DNA from: Actinosynnema sp. ALI-1.44
Lineage (GTDB): Bacteria > Actinomycetota > Actinomycetes > Mycobacteriales > Pseudonocardiaceae
NCBI RefSeq assembly: GCF_001984155.1
Contig: NZ_MTQO01000051.1
Span: 124,001-188,000 of the forward strand
Direction: 5' to 3'
Length of the DNA: 64,000 bases
A model generated the notes under the pieces. It was not told the DNA's origin. It did no database searches and was given only the letters and a program-made list of their open reading frames with translations. Shown in pieces: positions 8,580 to 17,196 of the stretch. Both the position numbers and the translations under genes were made by a program. Position 1 is the first letter of the stretch. Every line of letters starts with the position of its first letter.

Positions 8580-9163
8580 GCGCGCAGCACGAGATCCGCG
8601 CGGTCCACACCGAGAAGACGATCACGGTGTACCAGGCCTACCACCCGTCGATAGGCCTGGCGGCGGCCCGCGACGGCAAGTTCCCGGACACGTGGAAGCG
8701 CGACCGGATGACGTGGATCAAGCCGTCCTTCCTGTGGATGATGTACCGCTGCGGCTGGGGCAGGAAAGCAGAATAGGAGACCGTCCTGGCGATCGAGATC
8801 ACCAGGGACGGCTTCGAATGGGCGCTCCGCAACGCCTGCCTGTCCCACTACCAGCCGGGCCTCCACGCCGACCGGGCAACCTGGCAACGCGCGCTGAAAC
8901 AGGCACCGACCCGCGTCCAATGGGACCCCGAACGAGACCTCCACCTCAAGCCGCAGAACCACCGCAGCCTGCAACTGGGCCTCGCGCACACGGCAACCGA
9001 GCGCTACGCCGACGAGTGGATCGTGTCCATCACGGACACCACCCCGCTGGCCCACGAGATCCACGCCATGGTGACCGCGGGCCAGCTGGCCGAAGCAGCC
9101 GCCCACCTGCCGCCCGAGCGGCCCTACCACATCGACGACGACCTGCTCAGCCACCTCCGCTGA
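8576..9163 (+). pseudogene. DUF4291 gene interrupted by an in-frame amber codon
   Basis: A 195-codon reading frame of the DUF4291 family with a single TAG at 8774-8776 (codon 67). The part before it contains IRAVHTEKTITVYQAYHPSI and MTWIKPSFLWMMYRCGWG, the family hallmark. The part after the stop continues in the same frame with ETVLAIEITRDGFEWAL and runs to a normal end at TGA 9161-9163. Family members have Gln at this point (QExVLAI), so a single C-to-T change, CAG to TAG, explains the break. Everything else is intact, which argues for a recent mutation or a base-call error. No restart codon follows closely. The family is of unknown function. Confidence 0.8.
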
Positions 9164-9199
9164 GCAACCCCGGAGCCATCGTCTAAACTGGTCCCGTAA

Positions 9200-9272
9200 G
9201 CACCCGTAGCTCAACGGATAGAGCATCTGACTACGGATCAGAAGGTTAGGGGTTCGAATCCCTTCGGGTGCA
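9200..9272 (+). tRNA. tRNA-Arg (ACG)
   Basis: A complete 73-base tRNA cloverleaf. Acceptor GCACCCG (9200-9206) pairs with CGGGTGC (9265-9271) with discriminator A. The anticodon stem TCTGA/TCAGA encloses loop CTACGGA, giving anticodon ACG (Arg, read as ICG). The T arm is AGGGG-TTCGAAT-CCCTT. CCA is not encoded. It stands alone after the DUF4291 gene. Confidence 0.96.
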
Positions 9273-9333
9273 CGTCCTCAGGGCGACCCTGCTCGGTGGC
9301 TGTGCCACCTCGCCGGGTCGTCCGTTTCATTTT

Positions 9334-9350
9334 GGGGGGCCGAGCCCCCC
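9334..9350. repeat. GC hairpin downstream of the tRNA
   Basis: GGGGGGC-CGA-GCCCCCC forms a 7-base-pair hairpin, preceded by a TTTT run and followed by a further C-rich segment. Similar G-tract/C-tract hairpins are commonly dispersed in Pseudonocardiales genomes. Here it may end tRNA transcription, but no U tract follows. Confidence 0.5.
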
Positions 9351-9447
9351 AAGCCCCCCACGGTGCTTGCTTCTCGCCTTCCAGCGGGGGCGTGTTGGTC
9401 TTCACCAGCGGTGGGCGCGTTGGGCTTTGCCAATGGGCGTGTTGGGC

Positions 9448-10026
9448 TCAGCAGTTGATCATCATTTCGTCGAATTGCTTGTCGGCGTCCGCGTCGGTGA
9501 GCGCGCGGACGAAGCGCTTGGCACTGTCGAGGCAGGGTTTGGCGTGTTCCACATCCCGCTGCAGGCGCTGCTTGTCCGCCTCGGACTGTGAACGTGCCTG
9601 CTGAGCGCCCTTGAGTTCGTCGGCCGTCTTGGTGAGGTCGGCGCGCACCGTCTGCAACTCGCTGGTGGTGCCCTTGTGGTCACCCTGTTCGACGAGCCAC
9701 AGCGCCGCGAACGCACCTGTACCGAGGAAGAAGATGACTGCCAGCACGATCAGCGCGGTCATGACCTTGTTGCGCGGCGTGGACTGCGTGGTGGGGAACG
9801 GCTGGCTCGGCGGGAACTGCTGTGCAACGTCGATTGCCGGTTGCGCGGGGATCGATCCGCTCGGTGAGAACGGCTCCAGGTGGGTCGGACCGCTGTTGTG
9901 TGTGGGCGGCTTGCTGTCGCCGGACGACTGGTAGTCGCTCGTCGGCAGCACCGCGGCTGGGAACTGTTGCCCCGGAGACGGCGGCGGTTGTTCGGAGACC
10001 GATGGTCGGTCCTGGTCGTCTGGCAT
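9448..10026 (-). CDS. Membrane-anchored coiled-coil protein
   Basis: Protein of 192 residues with a Pro/Gln/Ser-rich N-terminal half (about 1-85), one transmembrane helix (MTALIVLAVIFFLGTGAFAA near 90-110) and a C-terminal charged coiled coil (TVRADLTKTADELKG, QRLQRDVEHA), ending in a terminal Cys after DEMMINC. Type II orientation is likely, with the coiled coil outside. The ATG at 10026 has AGGGAC upstream and follows 17 bases after the stop of a related, truncated gene, so the two were a tandem pair. Function unknown. Confidence 0.7.
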   Translation of the reverse strand: MPDDQDRPSVSEQPPPSPGQQFPAAVLPTSDYQSSGDSKPPTHNSGPTHLEPFSPSGSIPAQPAIDVAQQFPPSQPFPTTQSTPRNKVMTALIVLAVIFFLGTGAFAALWLVEQGDHKGTTSELQTVRADLTKTADELKGAQQARSQSEADKQRLQRDVEHAKPCLDSAKRFVRALTDADADKQFDEMMINC

Positions 10027-10043
10027 GTCCGTCCCTGGTTTCG

Positions 10044-10300
10044 CTAGCACGGCCACTTGAAAGGTGCCGTGGTCGTGTCGATGAACTGCTTCTCCCGCGC
10101 AGTCTTGGCCAACTCCTTGGAGTTCGCCGCGCACGCACGTAGGCCTTCCATGGTGATCAGCCGGTACCTGGAATTCTGGTAGTCCGCCTCGCTGAGGTGG
10201 TACTGGGTCTCGGCGTCCCGTACTTTCGCACGCAGATCGACCACTCGTTCGCGGCCGTCCGTGAGCTGGTCGCTCGTCGCGCGGTGGTCGGCTCGAACGC
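10044..10300 (-). pseudogene. 5'-truncated paralogue of the neighbouring membrane protein
   Basis: The reading frame encodes RADHRATSDQLTDGRERVV and continues as a charged coiled coil to a terminal Cys (FKWPC). It parallels the C-terminal half of the next gene on the same strand: Asp-His after the expected membrane helix, then the coiled coil, then a final Cys. The proline-rich region and the transmembrane helix are missing. In frame, the sequence upstream of about 10300 is unlike either. I read this as the 3' half of a paralogue that lost its 5' half by deletion. Confidence 0.55.
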
Positions 10301-10303
10301 GAA

Positions 10304-10710
10304 ATGGCCTTCCTCGAACGGAATTCCGGTTTGCTCGGCACCCCACGCGAGGTGCTCAAGGCGCTTGAGGGCGCACCAGGAACCAGGCGAACGCCGACAA
10401 GGTCAGCATCGAGGACGGCGATGTCCGGCTCACCGTTCACCGGCCGGACGAACGCGACTGCGTCGGTCTGACCGTCGCCGTCGGCAATGGCGAAGCCACG
10501 ACGTACGAAGTGGGCTTCAGCCCCGCCGACGGGCCGATACCGGTGTCCTCTGGCGTGGTCCATGTGCAGGCGCGTCACGACACGGCCGTGATCCACGCGG
10601 AGGGCGTGACGATCACGGTGCGCCGGATGCCGAACCTGACGAAGCGGTTCGAACTCGCGGTGGCGGCCGGGCACGACCACAAGACAAGCTACGAACTGGA
10701 CTTCACGTAG
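10304..10710 (+). pseudogene. Degenerate small gene, frameshifted and truncated
   Basis: Two overlapping plus-strand frames look like one broken gene. Frame one begins ATG 10304 (MAFLERNSGLLGTPREVLKA) and the other carries a beta-rich protein (VSIEDGDVRLTVHRPDERD and later VQARHDTAVIHAEGVTITV) to a stop at 10710. Frame two has no plausible start before 10510. A single indel between about 10369 and 10400 would join them into a protein of about 135 residues. Its left end abuts the truncated minus-strand gene, so both 5' ends may have been lost in one deletion. Family unknown. Confidence 0.45.
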
Positions 10711-10795
10711 TCAGCCGCTCGAACGCCCAACTCTGCCCTTTCGGCCAGTGACAGTGATGATCAGCACTGTTATTACGGGAGGCGTGCATCCAACG

Positions 10796-13700
10796 GTGCC
10801 CGAGCATGCGGGCGAGAACGAACGCGCGCTGACGGGAGCCGATGGGCGGCAGGGTTCCGCGCGGGCAACCGGTGGCACGACCGGGGAGTTGTTGCGATTA
10901 CAGGCATTCGCTGGGAACCAGGCCGTCGCGAGGATGGTCGGTGGGGGATCGCTTGCCGTTCAACGGGACCCCGGGACAGCGACCGCCGCTGACGCCACGG
11001 TGGACACGGTGGTGCGGCTGCTGCGTGAGTTCGGTGACCGCGAGGCCACGCTGAGAGCCTGCCTCGCCGCGGGCAGGCGGTGGGATGACGTGCAGCGGGC
11101 GTGGGAGCAGACGCGGGATCCGCGGTCGTTGCTCGACGCGGCGCGAAACATGGCGCAGGGCAACGGAGACGCCGCGCGGGTGTACGCCTACCTGCGGTTC
11201 GGTCAGCTGCGTCTGGCGGACAAGCTGTTCATCGCCGGTATCGGCGGCGGCACCGACGAGGACACGATCTGGCGGCTGCTGCCCGCGGTCCGATCCAGCC
11301 TCTCCACGGTCACGCAGGAGTTCACCGACAGCTACGGCAAGAACGACGCCACTTCCTACGGCGCGGAGTACACCGACGACGCGCCGTTGCTCGACGGGAG
11401 CCCGAACCGGGTCGCCGGGCTGCTGGACGACGAGATGGACGGCGCCGACCTGATCAAGTCGATGGCCCTGCTCACGTACGGCGAGCTCCGCCCGGTCGAC
11501 GAGGTCCAGATCGCGCTCCGTTCGGTGCACGTGTTCCATGGCGACATCATGGCGGCACTGGACAAGGTGCACCGCGGCACGCCGGACGGCACCAAACCAC
11601 CCGCCGAGGCGCAGTACCAGACGAGCTACCGCGCTGACCTGCGTGGCATCCTCGGCGCCGAACTCGGCGAGGCCAGCAAGAACTTCCGCCGGGCGCGGCT
11701 GATCCTCGACGGCCAGTTCACCCCGCTCGCCCGGATCCGGATGGCGTGTGAGGCGTGGGTGGTGGACACCGAGGAGATCTTCACCGCGCTCACCGAGGCC
11801 ACCCCGGCCCAGCTGACCGAGTCCGCCGCGGAGATCAGGCGGCTGGTCGGGGAGAAGTGGACGATCTCCGACGCGGAGGAGCAGCGGATCGACGCGATCC
11901 TGCGCCAGGGCACGTCGATGGCCGACCGGCTGGCGCAGTTCGGGCTGAGTGCCACCGACACGCAGGGCGTCATCCAGGCAGCGCTCAAAGACGAACGCGT
12001 CCGGCAGGCGTTCCTCGTCGAATACCCCAAGCACGAAGACTTCTACAACCGGTTCACCGGCAACGGCACGATCGGCGGGGCCGTGCTGTGGGGCGACCAG
12101 CTGGTGTCCCAGGACTGGCAGGAGCGTCTGCGGCTGGCCGTGCAGATGCGTTCGACCGAGGGCGTCACGTGGGTGTTGCGCTCGTCGGTCACCACGGACG
12201 AACTGCGCGCCCAGGTCCGGGCGAACGTTCAGCTCGTCACGCAGATGCGGGACATGGACGGGTGGCAGGGCATCGAACCCCTGATCATGCCGCGCGACGA
12301 CCTCCAGGCGCGGTCCGCGTGGCTCGGCCAGCGGTTCGACCGGGAGAAGGGCCTGTGGGGCGGGACGGCGTCGGCCGCCGCCTTCGAGGACGAGAAACGG
12401 GCATTGGACGCGGCGATCGGGACCGCGGCGGACCCGTCCCGGCTCACCCCGGAGGAACGGCAGCGCATCGGTCCGCTCGCGACCGGCGCGGAAGACGCGT
12501 TGAACTCGTTCATCCAGGTTCGTGACCAGCTGGACGCGATGGCCATCCAGGTGGTCGGGATCGCCATCGGGCTTGTCGTCGGGCTGGCGACCGGCGGTGC
12601 CGCCGCCCCGCTCACCGCGAGCCTGCTCGCGCGGACCGCCCTGATCCAGGGCTGCGCCAACGTCGCGTCGGTGTGGGTGGTCAAACAGGAACGGATCACC
12701 GGCACCGAGGCGGCGCGTGCGTTCGCGGTCGGCGCGGCATCCGGCGTGACCAGCGTCCTGACCGCGGGTCCGGTGATGCGCATGCTCTCCCCGGCGTACG
12801 CCGAGGCCGCGCTCACCCAGTCCGCCCAGGTGGCCGAGGCCGTCGCGCAGCGGGAGTTCGCCGGGTTCGGACTCGGCACCATGCGCGCCGCGATGGACGG
12901 CTTCGCGTCCAACGCGGTGGGCAGCGCGGTGGACTCGGCGTCCCGTTCGCAGACCTGGCAGCACGGCATCGTCAGCGGCCTGACCACTGTGCTCACGGAA
13001 GCCGGGCTCGGCGGTGTCACCGGCGCGGCCACCAGTGCCGCCACGTCCGCGTTGCAGACCGCAATGTTCGGTGGCACACCGGGCGCGCCGCCGCCGCAAC
13101 CACCTGCCCGGCCGGACCCGGCGCTGATCACCCGGGCCCGGCTGCTGCTCGAATCCGGCGAGACGCTGTCGTGGCAGCACTGGAACGCCGAGATACTGCC
13201 GTCGTTCGGCGCACACGAGCAGTCCGCGCGACAGGCCCTTGGCCTGGCACGGCAAGCCATCCTGCGGGACATCGCCGCACGGGTGGGTGCTGACCTCGAA
13301 CCGCTTGGTGTCACGGTCGAGGTGCCCGCGGTCGCCGCGTTCGACCACGTGCTCGAAGTGAACATCCGCGCCACGGACGGCGCCGTCCCCGGGGCCGTCG
13401 AGCAGGCCGCGCAACGGGTGCGCCAGGAACTGGGTGAGGCCGCGGAGACGCGGCTCGGCGTCGTGGTGCGGTCCGGCGAGGCGGTCGGGGGGACCCGAGG
13501 TACCGACGTCTACCAGCTCGGCACTGAGGCGATGCGGCCGATGGCGTTGGACAAGGCCTTGCAACGGCAGGTGATCGGGGACGGCAACTGGGCCGTGCCC
13601 GGGACGAGCGTCAAGCGGGTCGACGTGTGCAAGCTCGAACTCACCGTGCCCGCCGCGACCCAGGGCGGCCAGCCGATCGTGGTGGACATCGAGGTGCGCC

Positions 13701-14848
13701 TGGTCGGCAACGCCAACCTGCCCAGCGGTGCGCATCCGACGCCGTCCGGTGGCAGCGCGGCTGGCCCGGGACGGTTGCAGGTCAGCCCGCCGGCGACGCC
13801 GGGCGGGCACTGGACCGGCACCGTGTTCGTCGACGCCATGCTGATGCAGGAGAACGTGCGGTTCGTCGTCGGGCACGAACTCGACGAGATCGCCGGGGTG
13901 GTGCAGCGCGTGTCCACCGCGTCCGGCCCGATCACCGACGCCATGATCGCGGGCGAGCAACAGGCGGGCATCTTCACCTCGCACCCCGCGCCGGGCGCGC
14001 AGCCCACGTCACACGACCACGCCACCGCGATCGAGCTGTTCGAACTGCACCAGCAGATGGCCGAGGCGTTGCGGGAGAAGGCACAGGCCCTGCGCAGGGG
14101 CGACAGCAGGACGGCGGAGGAGTGGGACGCCAGGGCCCGGCGCCGCTCGAGCAGCATGCAGCGCCTCGTCGACTGGATGGCGCTGGACGACCCGGCGAAC
14201 ATGGAGGCGAAGATCCGGCTGCTGCAGCAGCACTGCCGCACCTCCGACAGCCAGGTGCGGGAACAGTGGATGGAGTTCGTCGAGGAACTGCGCGCGATCG
14301 GCGGGCAGGCCATCCACGCCCGGCTCGCGGCCTCGGCGGCACCGGCGTCCCCGCTGGTCGACGCGGCGCTCGTCGGGCACCTCGCCTACGCGGCGCCACG
14401 AACCAGCGGCGCGTTCAAGGAAAAGGGTCTCGACGGCGGGCACAGCGACCCCGAGTTGCACAAGTTCGTCAACGGTTCCAACCTGGGCTTCCGGCTGGTC
14501 CAGGAGGGCCCCGGAAAGGCCGCGGGCGCCAACGTGTTCCGCAAATACGCCCAGTACATCTGGGAAGGCACCGGACCCGCGCCGCGACCAGGCGACCCGG
14601 GGGCACCGTCGCCCGGCGCGCCGACACCGCCAGGGTGGGCACGCAGCGACGTGTGGAAGACCACGGCACAGGACTTCCCGGCGTTCCTCACCCAGGCCAA
14701 CGCGGCCATCGAGGCACACGTGCGGACCAACGGCCCACTGCCGGTCACCGGCACGGTCACCATGGCCACGGCCGACGGTGTGCCGATAGTCGTGATGGCC
14801 CGCGACGGTAGAGTCACCACCATCTTCATCGACGACAGCTGGCTCTGA
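10796..14848 (+). CDS. Large eCIS-effector/polymorphic-toxin-like protein
   Basis: Giant protein of about 1350 residues. The N-terminus carries LLRLQAFAGNQAVARMV (about residues 31-47) followed by LAVQRD, the short motif found at the start of many actinobacterial proteins linked to extracellular contractile injection systems. A long helical region follows, then a Gly/Ala-rich hydrophobic segment (about 580-650, MAIQVVGIAIGLVVGLATGG), a Pro linker near 765, a region with GHELDEIAGVVQ near 1027, and a C-terminal domain with GLDGGHSDPELHKF and DGVPIVVMARDGRVTTIFID. The last part resembles bacterial EndoU-type RNase toxins (inference). GTG 10796 is chosen because GGGAGG lies 13 bases upstream; GTG 10748 and ATG 10757 are alternatives. 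One base separates it from the next gene, a likely immunity partner. No contractile-sheath genes are visible here. Confidence 0.75.
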   Translation: MPEHAGENERALTGADGRQGSARATGGTTGELLRLQAFAGNQAVARMVGGGSLAVQRDPGTATAADATVDTVVRLLREFGDREATLRACLAAGRRWDDVQRAWEQTRDPRSLLDAARNMAQGNGDAARVYAYLRFGQLRLADKLFIAGIGGGTDEDTIWRLLPAVRSSLSTVTQEFTDSYGKNDATSYGAEYTDDAPLLDGSPNRVAGLLDDEMDGADLIKSMALLTYGELRPVDEVQIALRSVHVFHGDIMAALDKVHRGTPDGTKPPAEAQYQTSYRADLRGILGAELGEASKNFRRARLILDGQFTPLARIRMACEAWVVDTEEIFTALTEATPAQLTESAAEIRRLVGEKWTISDAEEQRIDAILRQGTSMADRLAQFGLSATDTQGVIQAALKDERVRQAFLVEYPKHEDFYNRFTGNGTIGGAVLWGDQLVSQDWQERLRLAVQMRSTEGVTWVLRSSVTTDELRAQVRANVQLVTQMRDMDGWQGIEPLIMPRDDLQARSAWLGQRFDREKGLWGGTASAAAFEDEKRALDAAIGTAADPSRLTPEERQRIGPLATGAEDALNSFIQVRDQLDAMAIQVVGIAIGLVVGLATGGAAAPLTASLLARTALIQGCANVASVWVVKQERITGTEAARAFAVGAASGVTSVLTAGPVMRMLSPAYAEAALTQSAQVAEAVAQREFAGFGLGTMRAAMDGFASNAVGSAVDSASRSQTWQHGIVSGLTTVLTEAGLGGVTGAATSAATSALQTAMFGGTPGAPPPQPPARPDPALITRARLLLESGETLSWQHWNAEILPSFGAHEQSARQALGLARQAILRDIAARVGADLEPLGVTVEVPAVAAFDHVLEVNIRATDGAVPGAVEQAAQRVRQELGEAAETRLGVVVRSGEAVGGTRGTDVYQLGTEAMRPMALDKALQRQVIGDGNWAVPGTSVKRVDVCKLELTVPAATQGGQPIVVDIEVRLVGNANLPSGAHPTPSGGSAAGPGRLQVSPPATPGGHWTGTVFVDAMLMQENVRFVVGHELDEIAGVVQRVSTASGPITDAMIAGEQQAGIFTSHPAPGAQPTSHDHATAIELFELHQQMAEALREKAQALRRGDSRTAEEWDARARRRSSSMQRLVDWMALDDPANMEAKIRLLQQHCRTSDSQVREQWMEFVEELRAIGGQAIHARLAASAAPASPLVDAALVGHLAYAAPRTSGAFKEKGLDGGHSDPELHKFVNGSNLGFRLVQEGPGKAAGANVFRKYAQYIWEGTGPAPRPGDPGAPSPGAPTPPGWARSDVWKTTAQDFPAFLTQANAAIEAHVRTNGPLPVTGTVTMATADGVPIVVMARDGRVTTIFIDDSWL

Positions 14849-14849
14849 C

Positions 14850-15347
14850 ATGGACCTGTCACTGGCCCGGGACCTCGACTCGCGGGCACGAGCGCTCGAC
14901 GACCTCACGATGACCGCGGCCGACCCGGAGCAGGTCGCCCTCACGCACGTACGCAGGCGTGGCCTGTTGGCGGACCTGTCCGTGGCGGCGTATCCCGGGG
15001 GGAGCGCCGACGAACTGGAACGGGACGGCCTGGTCTGGCTCGCCGGTTACGTCCGCGCCGCCGAGGCGCGAGCCGCATACCTTGTCAGCGACCAACGCGC
15101 GGCAGTCGGCCCGACCGGTGACGTCGACGTCTCCCTGGACTGGTTCCGGCTGGCCGCACCGGTGCCGCCGGGCGTCGACCCGTTGACCTGGCTCGCTCGC
15201 TGGGAAAGGATCCTCGGCGCGGAACCCGTCGGGGCGGGCATGGCGGGATTCGCCATGGTCCGCGAGGGCGGCCGGTGGTACCGCATGGAATGGCGGCGTG
15301 ACGACGGTCAGCGGCCCGCACTGCTCCGAGTCGAAGAAGGTCCATGA
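14850..15347 (+). CDS. Probable immunity/partner protein of the large toxin-like protein
   Basis: Cytosolic protein of 165 residues with no signal or membrane segment. It begins one base after the stop of the giant upstream gene and overlaps the next start by ATGA, so all three are translationally coupled. It is acidic, with an N-terminal helical part (LDSRARALDDLTM, LVWLAGYVRAAEARAAYL) and a C-terminal beta-rich part (GRWYRMEWRRDDGQRPALL). No family is recognised. Position directly behind a polymorphic-toxin-like gene is the classic place for an immunity gene; this is inferred from context only. Confidence 0.6.
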   Translation: MDLSLARDLDSRARALDDLTMTAADPEQVALTHVRRRGLLADLSVAAYPGGSADELERDGLVWLAGYVRAAEARAAYLVSDQRAAVGPTGDVDVSLDWFRLAAPVPPGVDPLTWLARWERILGAEPVGAGMAGFAMVREGGRWYRMEWRRDDGQRPALLRVEEGP

Positions 15348-16084
15348 ACCGCGTGGTCCTCGTGCTGACCCTGGTGGCGCTCCTGGTCGCGCCGTCAGCG
15401 GCGGCCACCAGCACGGGCACGACGATCACGGTTCTCCAGCTCAACCTCTGCCACGGTGGAATGGCCGGGTGCTATCGGGGCGACGCGGTGCTGCGCAGGG
15501 CATCGGAGGTGATCAGGACGAGCAGGCCGCAGGTGCTGTCGCTGAACGAGATGTGTTCCGGTGACATCGATCGGCTGCGCCCAGCGATGGGGCCAGCTCG
15601 TGCGTTGTTCGTCGCGGCCCGCAACCTCGATGGCACACCGGTGTTGTGCACGGGCAGCGACGAGCAGTACGGCAACATCATCATGGTGTCGCTCGGATTC
15701 GCGGGCACGACCGAGGAATCCGGTGTGTACGCCGCCCAGTACACAGCCCCGGACGGCATCGGCGAGCTGCGGTCGTGGGCGTGCCTGCCCGCGGCACGGC
15801 TCAGCGCCTGCACCACGCACCTCTCATCGGACAACGCACCGACCGCTTTCGCACAGTGCAAGGAGTTGATGGGCCGTGTGGCTGGTTATCCACGCCCTAC
15901 CGTCGTCGCCGGTGACTTCAACCTGGATGACGCGTGTGACCCCGGCGCGTTCGAGCGACGGGATGACGGCGGGGTCCAGTACGTGTTCGCCAGCGACGAC
16001 GTGTCGTTCGTCAGAACGAACGAGATCGACATGACGGGCACCACCGACCACCCCGGCCTGCTGGTGACCCTAGCCAGCCGATAG
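15344..16084 (+). CDS. Secreted endonuclease/exonuclease/phosphatase-family protein
   Basis: Exported EEP-fold protein of 246 residues: a Sec signal peptide (MNRVVLVLTLVALLVAPSAA), then LQLNLCHGG, LSLNEMC (metal-binding Glu near 67), a THLSS segment (catalytic His region), VVAGDFNLDD and a C-terminal TDHPGLL (Asp-His). These are the five EEP hallmarks, as in DNase I, sphingomyelinase and inositol phosphatases. It starts inside the previous stop (ATGA). Co-transcription with a toxin/immunity-like pair is unusual. Substrate may be nucleic acid or a phospholipid; sequence does not decide. Confidence 0.8.
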   Translation: MNRVVLVLTLVALLVAPSAAATSTGTTITVLQLNLCHGGMAGCYRGDAVLRRASEVIRTSRPQVLSLNEMCSGDIDRLRPAMGPARALFVAARNLDGTPVLCTGSDEQYGNIIMVSLGFAGTTEESGVYAAQYTAPDGIGELRSWACLPAARLSACTTHLSSDNAPTAFAQCKELMGRVAGYPRPTVVAGDFNLDDACDPGAFERRDDGGVQYVFASDDVSFVRTNEIDMTGTTDHPGLLVTLASR

Positions 16085-16612
16085 CCGAAGAGACGCGTCC
16101 AGGCTCCGCACCAGTTCGCCGACGCGGCCACGGCCACCTGGAGCGACGGGGTAGCGCCTCAGGACGTCCACCACGACGGGGCTGGCCGACCCCCGTGCCT
16201 TCTCGATGTAGGCGGCGCCGATCCGGCGGTCGTCAGCGGCGTCGAGCTCGAACGCCCGAGCAGCGTGAGCGGCCGAACCAAGAATGTGGATGACCTGGGT
16301 CGCTTTGGCCAACGGGTGCAAGAACGCCGCGCTGGCCGCGGCGACAGCAGCGCGGGCGACGTCGCCGGCCGCCTCCAGCCCAGCGTCGCGGGCCTCCTGA
16401 TACGCCTTGTGCGCCGCCCATGCGCTGTCGCGGATCACCTTGGTCCGTTTGGCTCCTTGTGCGAACACCCGTGCCGCGTCGATCGCTGCTCGTGGACGCG
16501 GGTCGCCGGGCCGGTCGCGTTCGAAGATCACCAAGGCGGGTTCCGCGCAGGCCACGGCATAGCCCGCGACCTCCCGCAGTTCGGCCATGTCGAGGTCGAT
16601 GGTCGGGTTCAC
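16070..16612 (-). CDS. Imm5-like putative immunity protein
   Basis: All-helical protein of about 180 residues of the family annotated as putative immunity protein (Imm5-like). Hallmarks are TIDLDMAELREVAGYAVACAEP cut as DLDMAELREVAGYAVACAE, then DPRPRAAIDAARVFAQGA, DSAWAAHKAYQEARDAG and FLHPLAKATQVIHILGSA (His-rich helix), ending RRYPVAPGGRGRVGEL. I chose the GTG at 16612 because family members begin just before that first helix; an ATG at 16693 would overlap the divergent caspase-like gene. It lies tail-to-tail with the EEP gene, overlapping it by 15 bases. Confidence 0.65.
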   Translation of the reverse strand: MNPTIDLDMAELREVAGYAVACAEPALVIFERDRPGDPRPRAAIDAARVFAQGAKRTKVIRDSAWAAHKAYQEARDAGLEAAGDVARAAVAAASAAFLHPLAKATQVIHILGSAAHAARAFELDAADDRRIGAAYIEKARGSASPVVVDVLRRYPVAPGGRGRVGELVRSLDASLRLSAG

Positions 16613-16672
16613 CAGGTGAACCGTATCGTTGAACCGCCGGTGGAAACTTTCCAGGAAAGCGGTGCTGACGTC

Positions 16673-17140
16673 GTGGTGCCCGACGATTCCCATGCCGTGC
16701 TGATCGGCGTGTCGGCCTATGAGGACGCCGAGTTCCGGCCGATCCGCGCCGCGCGCAGGAGCGTGGAGGCGATGCGCGCCTTGTTGACTGATCCGGTGTT
16801 GTGCGGGTGGCCGCCGGACCGGGTCACGGAGATCGTCAACCCGAGCCTGGCTGTCGACGTGGCCACGGGGCTCGTGGATCTGGCCGAGAAGACCACCGGG
16901 GCGCTGCTCGTCTACTACGCGGGACACGGGGTGCTGTCGCCCCGCGCGGAACTGTGCCTGACGGTGACGTCGACCCGCTGGAACCGTCCGAAGATCACCG
17001 GGCTGACCTGGGAAACCGTCGCCGAGGTGCTGCGCTCCAGCTCCGCGCGCGTCCGGCTGGCCATCCTGGACTGCTGCTTCGCCGGTCAGGCCATCGAGGC
17101 GCTGACCGACTCGTGTGGGCCGCAGAATCACAGCGGTTAG
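16673..17140 (+). pseudogene. Truncated caspase-family (peptidase C14) gene
   Basis: The first 155 residues of a caspase-like cysteine peptidase. It begins AVLIGVSAYEDAEFRPI, then carries the catalytic His motif LLVYYAGHGVLS near 82 and the catalytic Cys motif LAILDCCFAGQAIEAL near 132. Right after the Cys helix the family pattern stops: ALTDSCGPQNHSG and a TAG. Normal members continue with the second half of the caspase domain and often a large effector or sensor domain. So the dyad is present but the fold is incomplete. It is divergent from the Imm5-like gene. Bacterial caspases act in programmed death and phage defence. Confidence 0.65.
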
Positions 17141-17179
17141 CCGCCGTTTTGCGTGTCCGGCAGCCAGCGGACCGACTGC

Positions 17180-17196
17180 CTTGCGTTATACGCAAG
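17180..17196 (+). promoter_or_regulatory. Inverted repeat in the methyltransferase promoter
   Basis: CTTGCGT-TAT-ACGCAAG is a perfect 7+3+7 inverted repeat centred 49 bases before the ATG at 17237. Further TTGCG/CGCAA half-sites flank it (TTTGCGTG near 17146, GCGCAAAG near 17211). This arrangement fits an operator for a dimeric repressor; none is visible nearby. Confidence 0.5.

Noticed and set aside
10898-13984. 1028-codon antisense frame inside the toxin-like gene
   Set aside because: Composition is typical of a GC-bias shadow and the plus-strand frame has real motifs and coupled neighbours.
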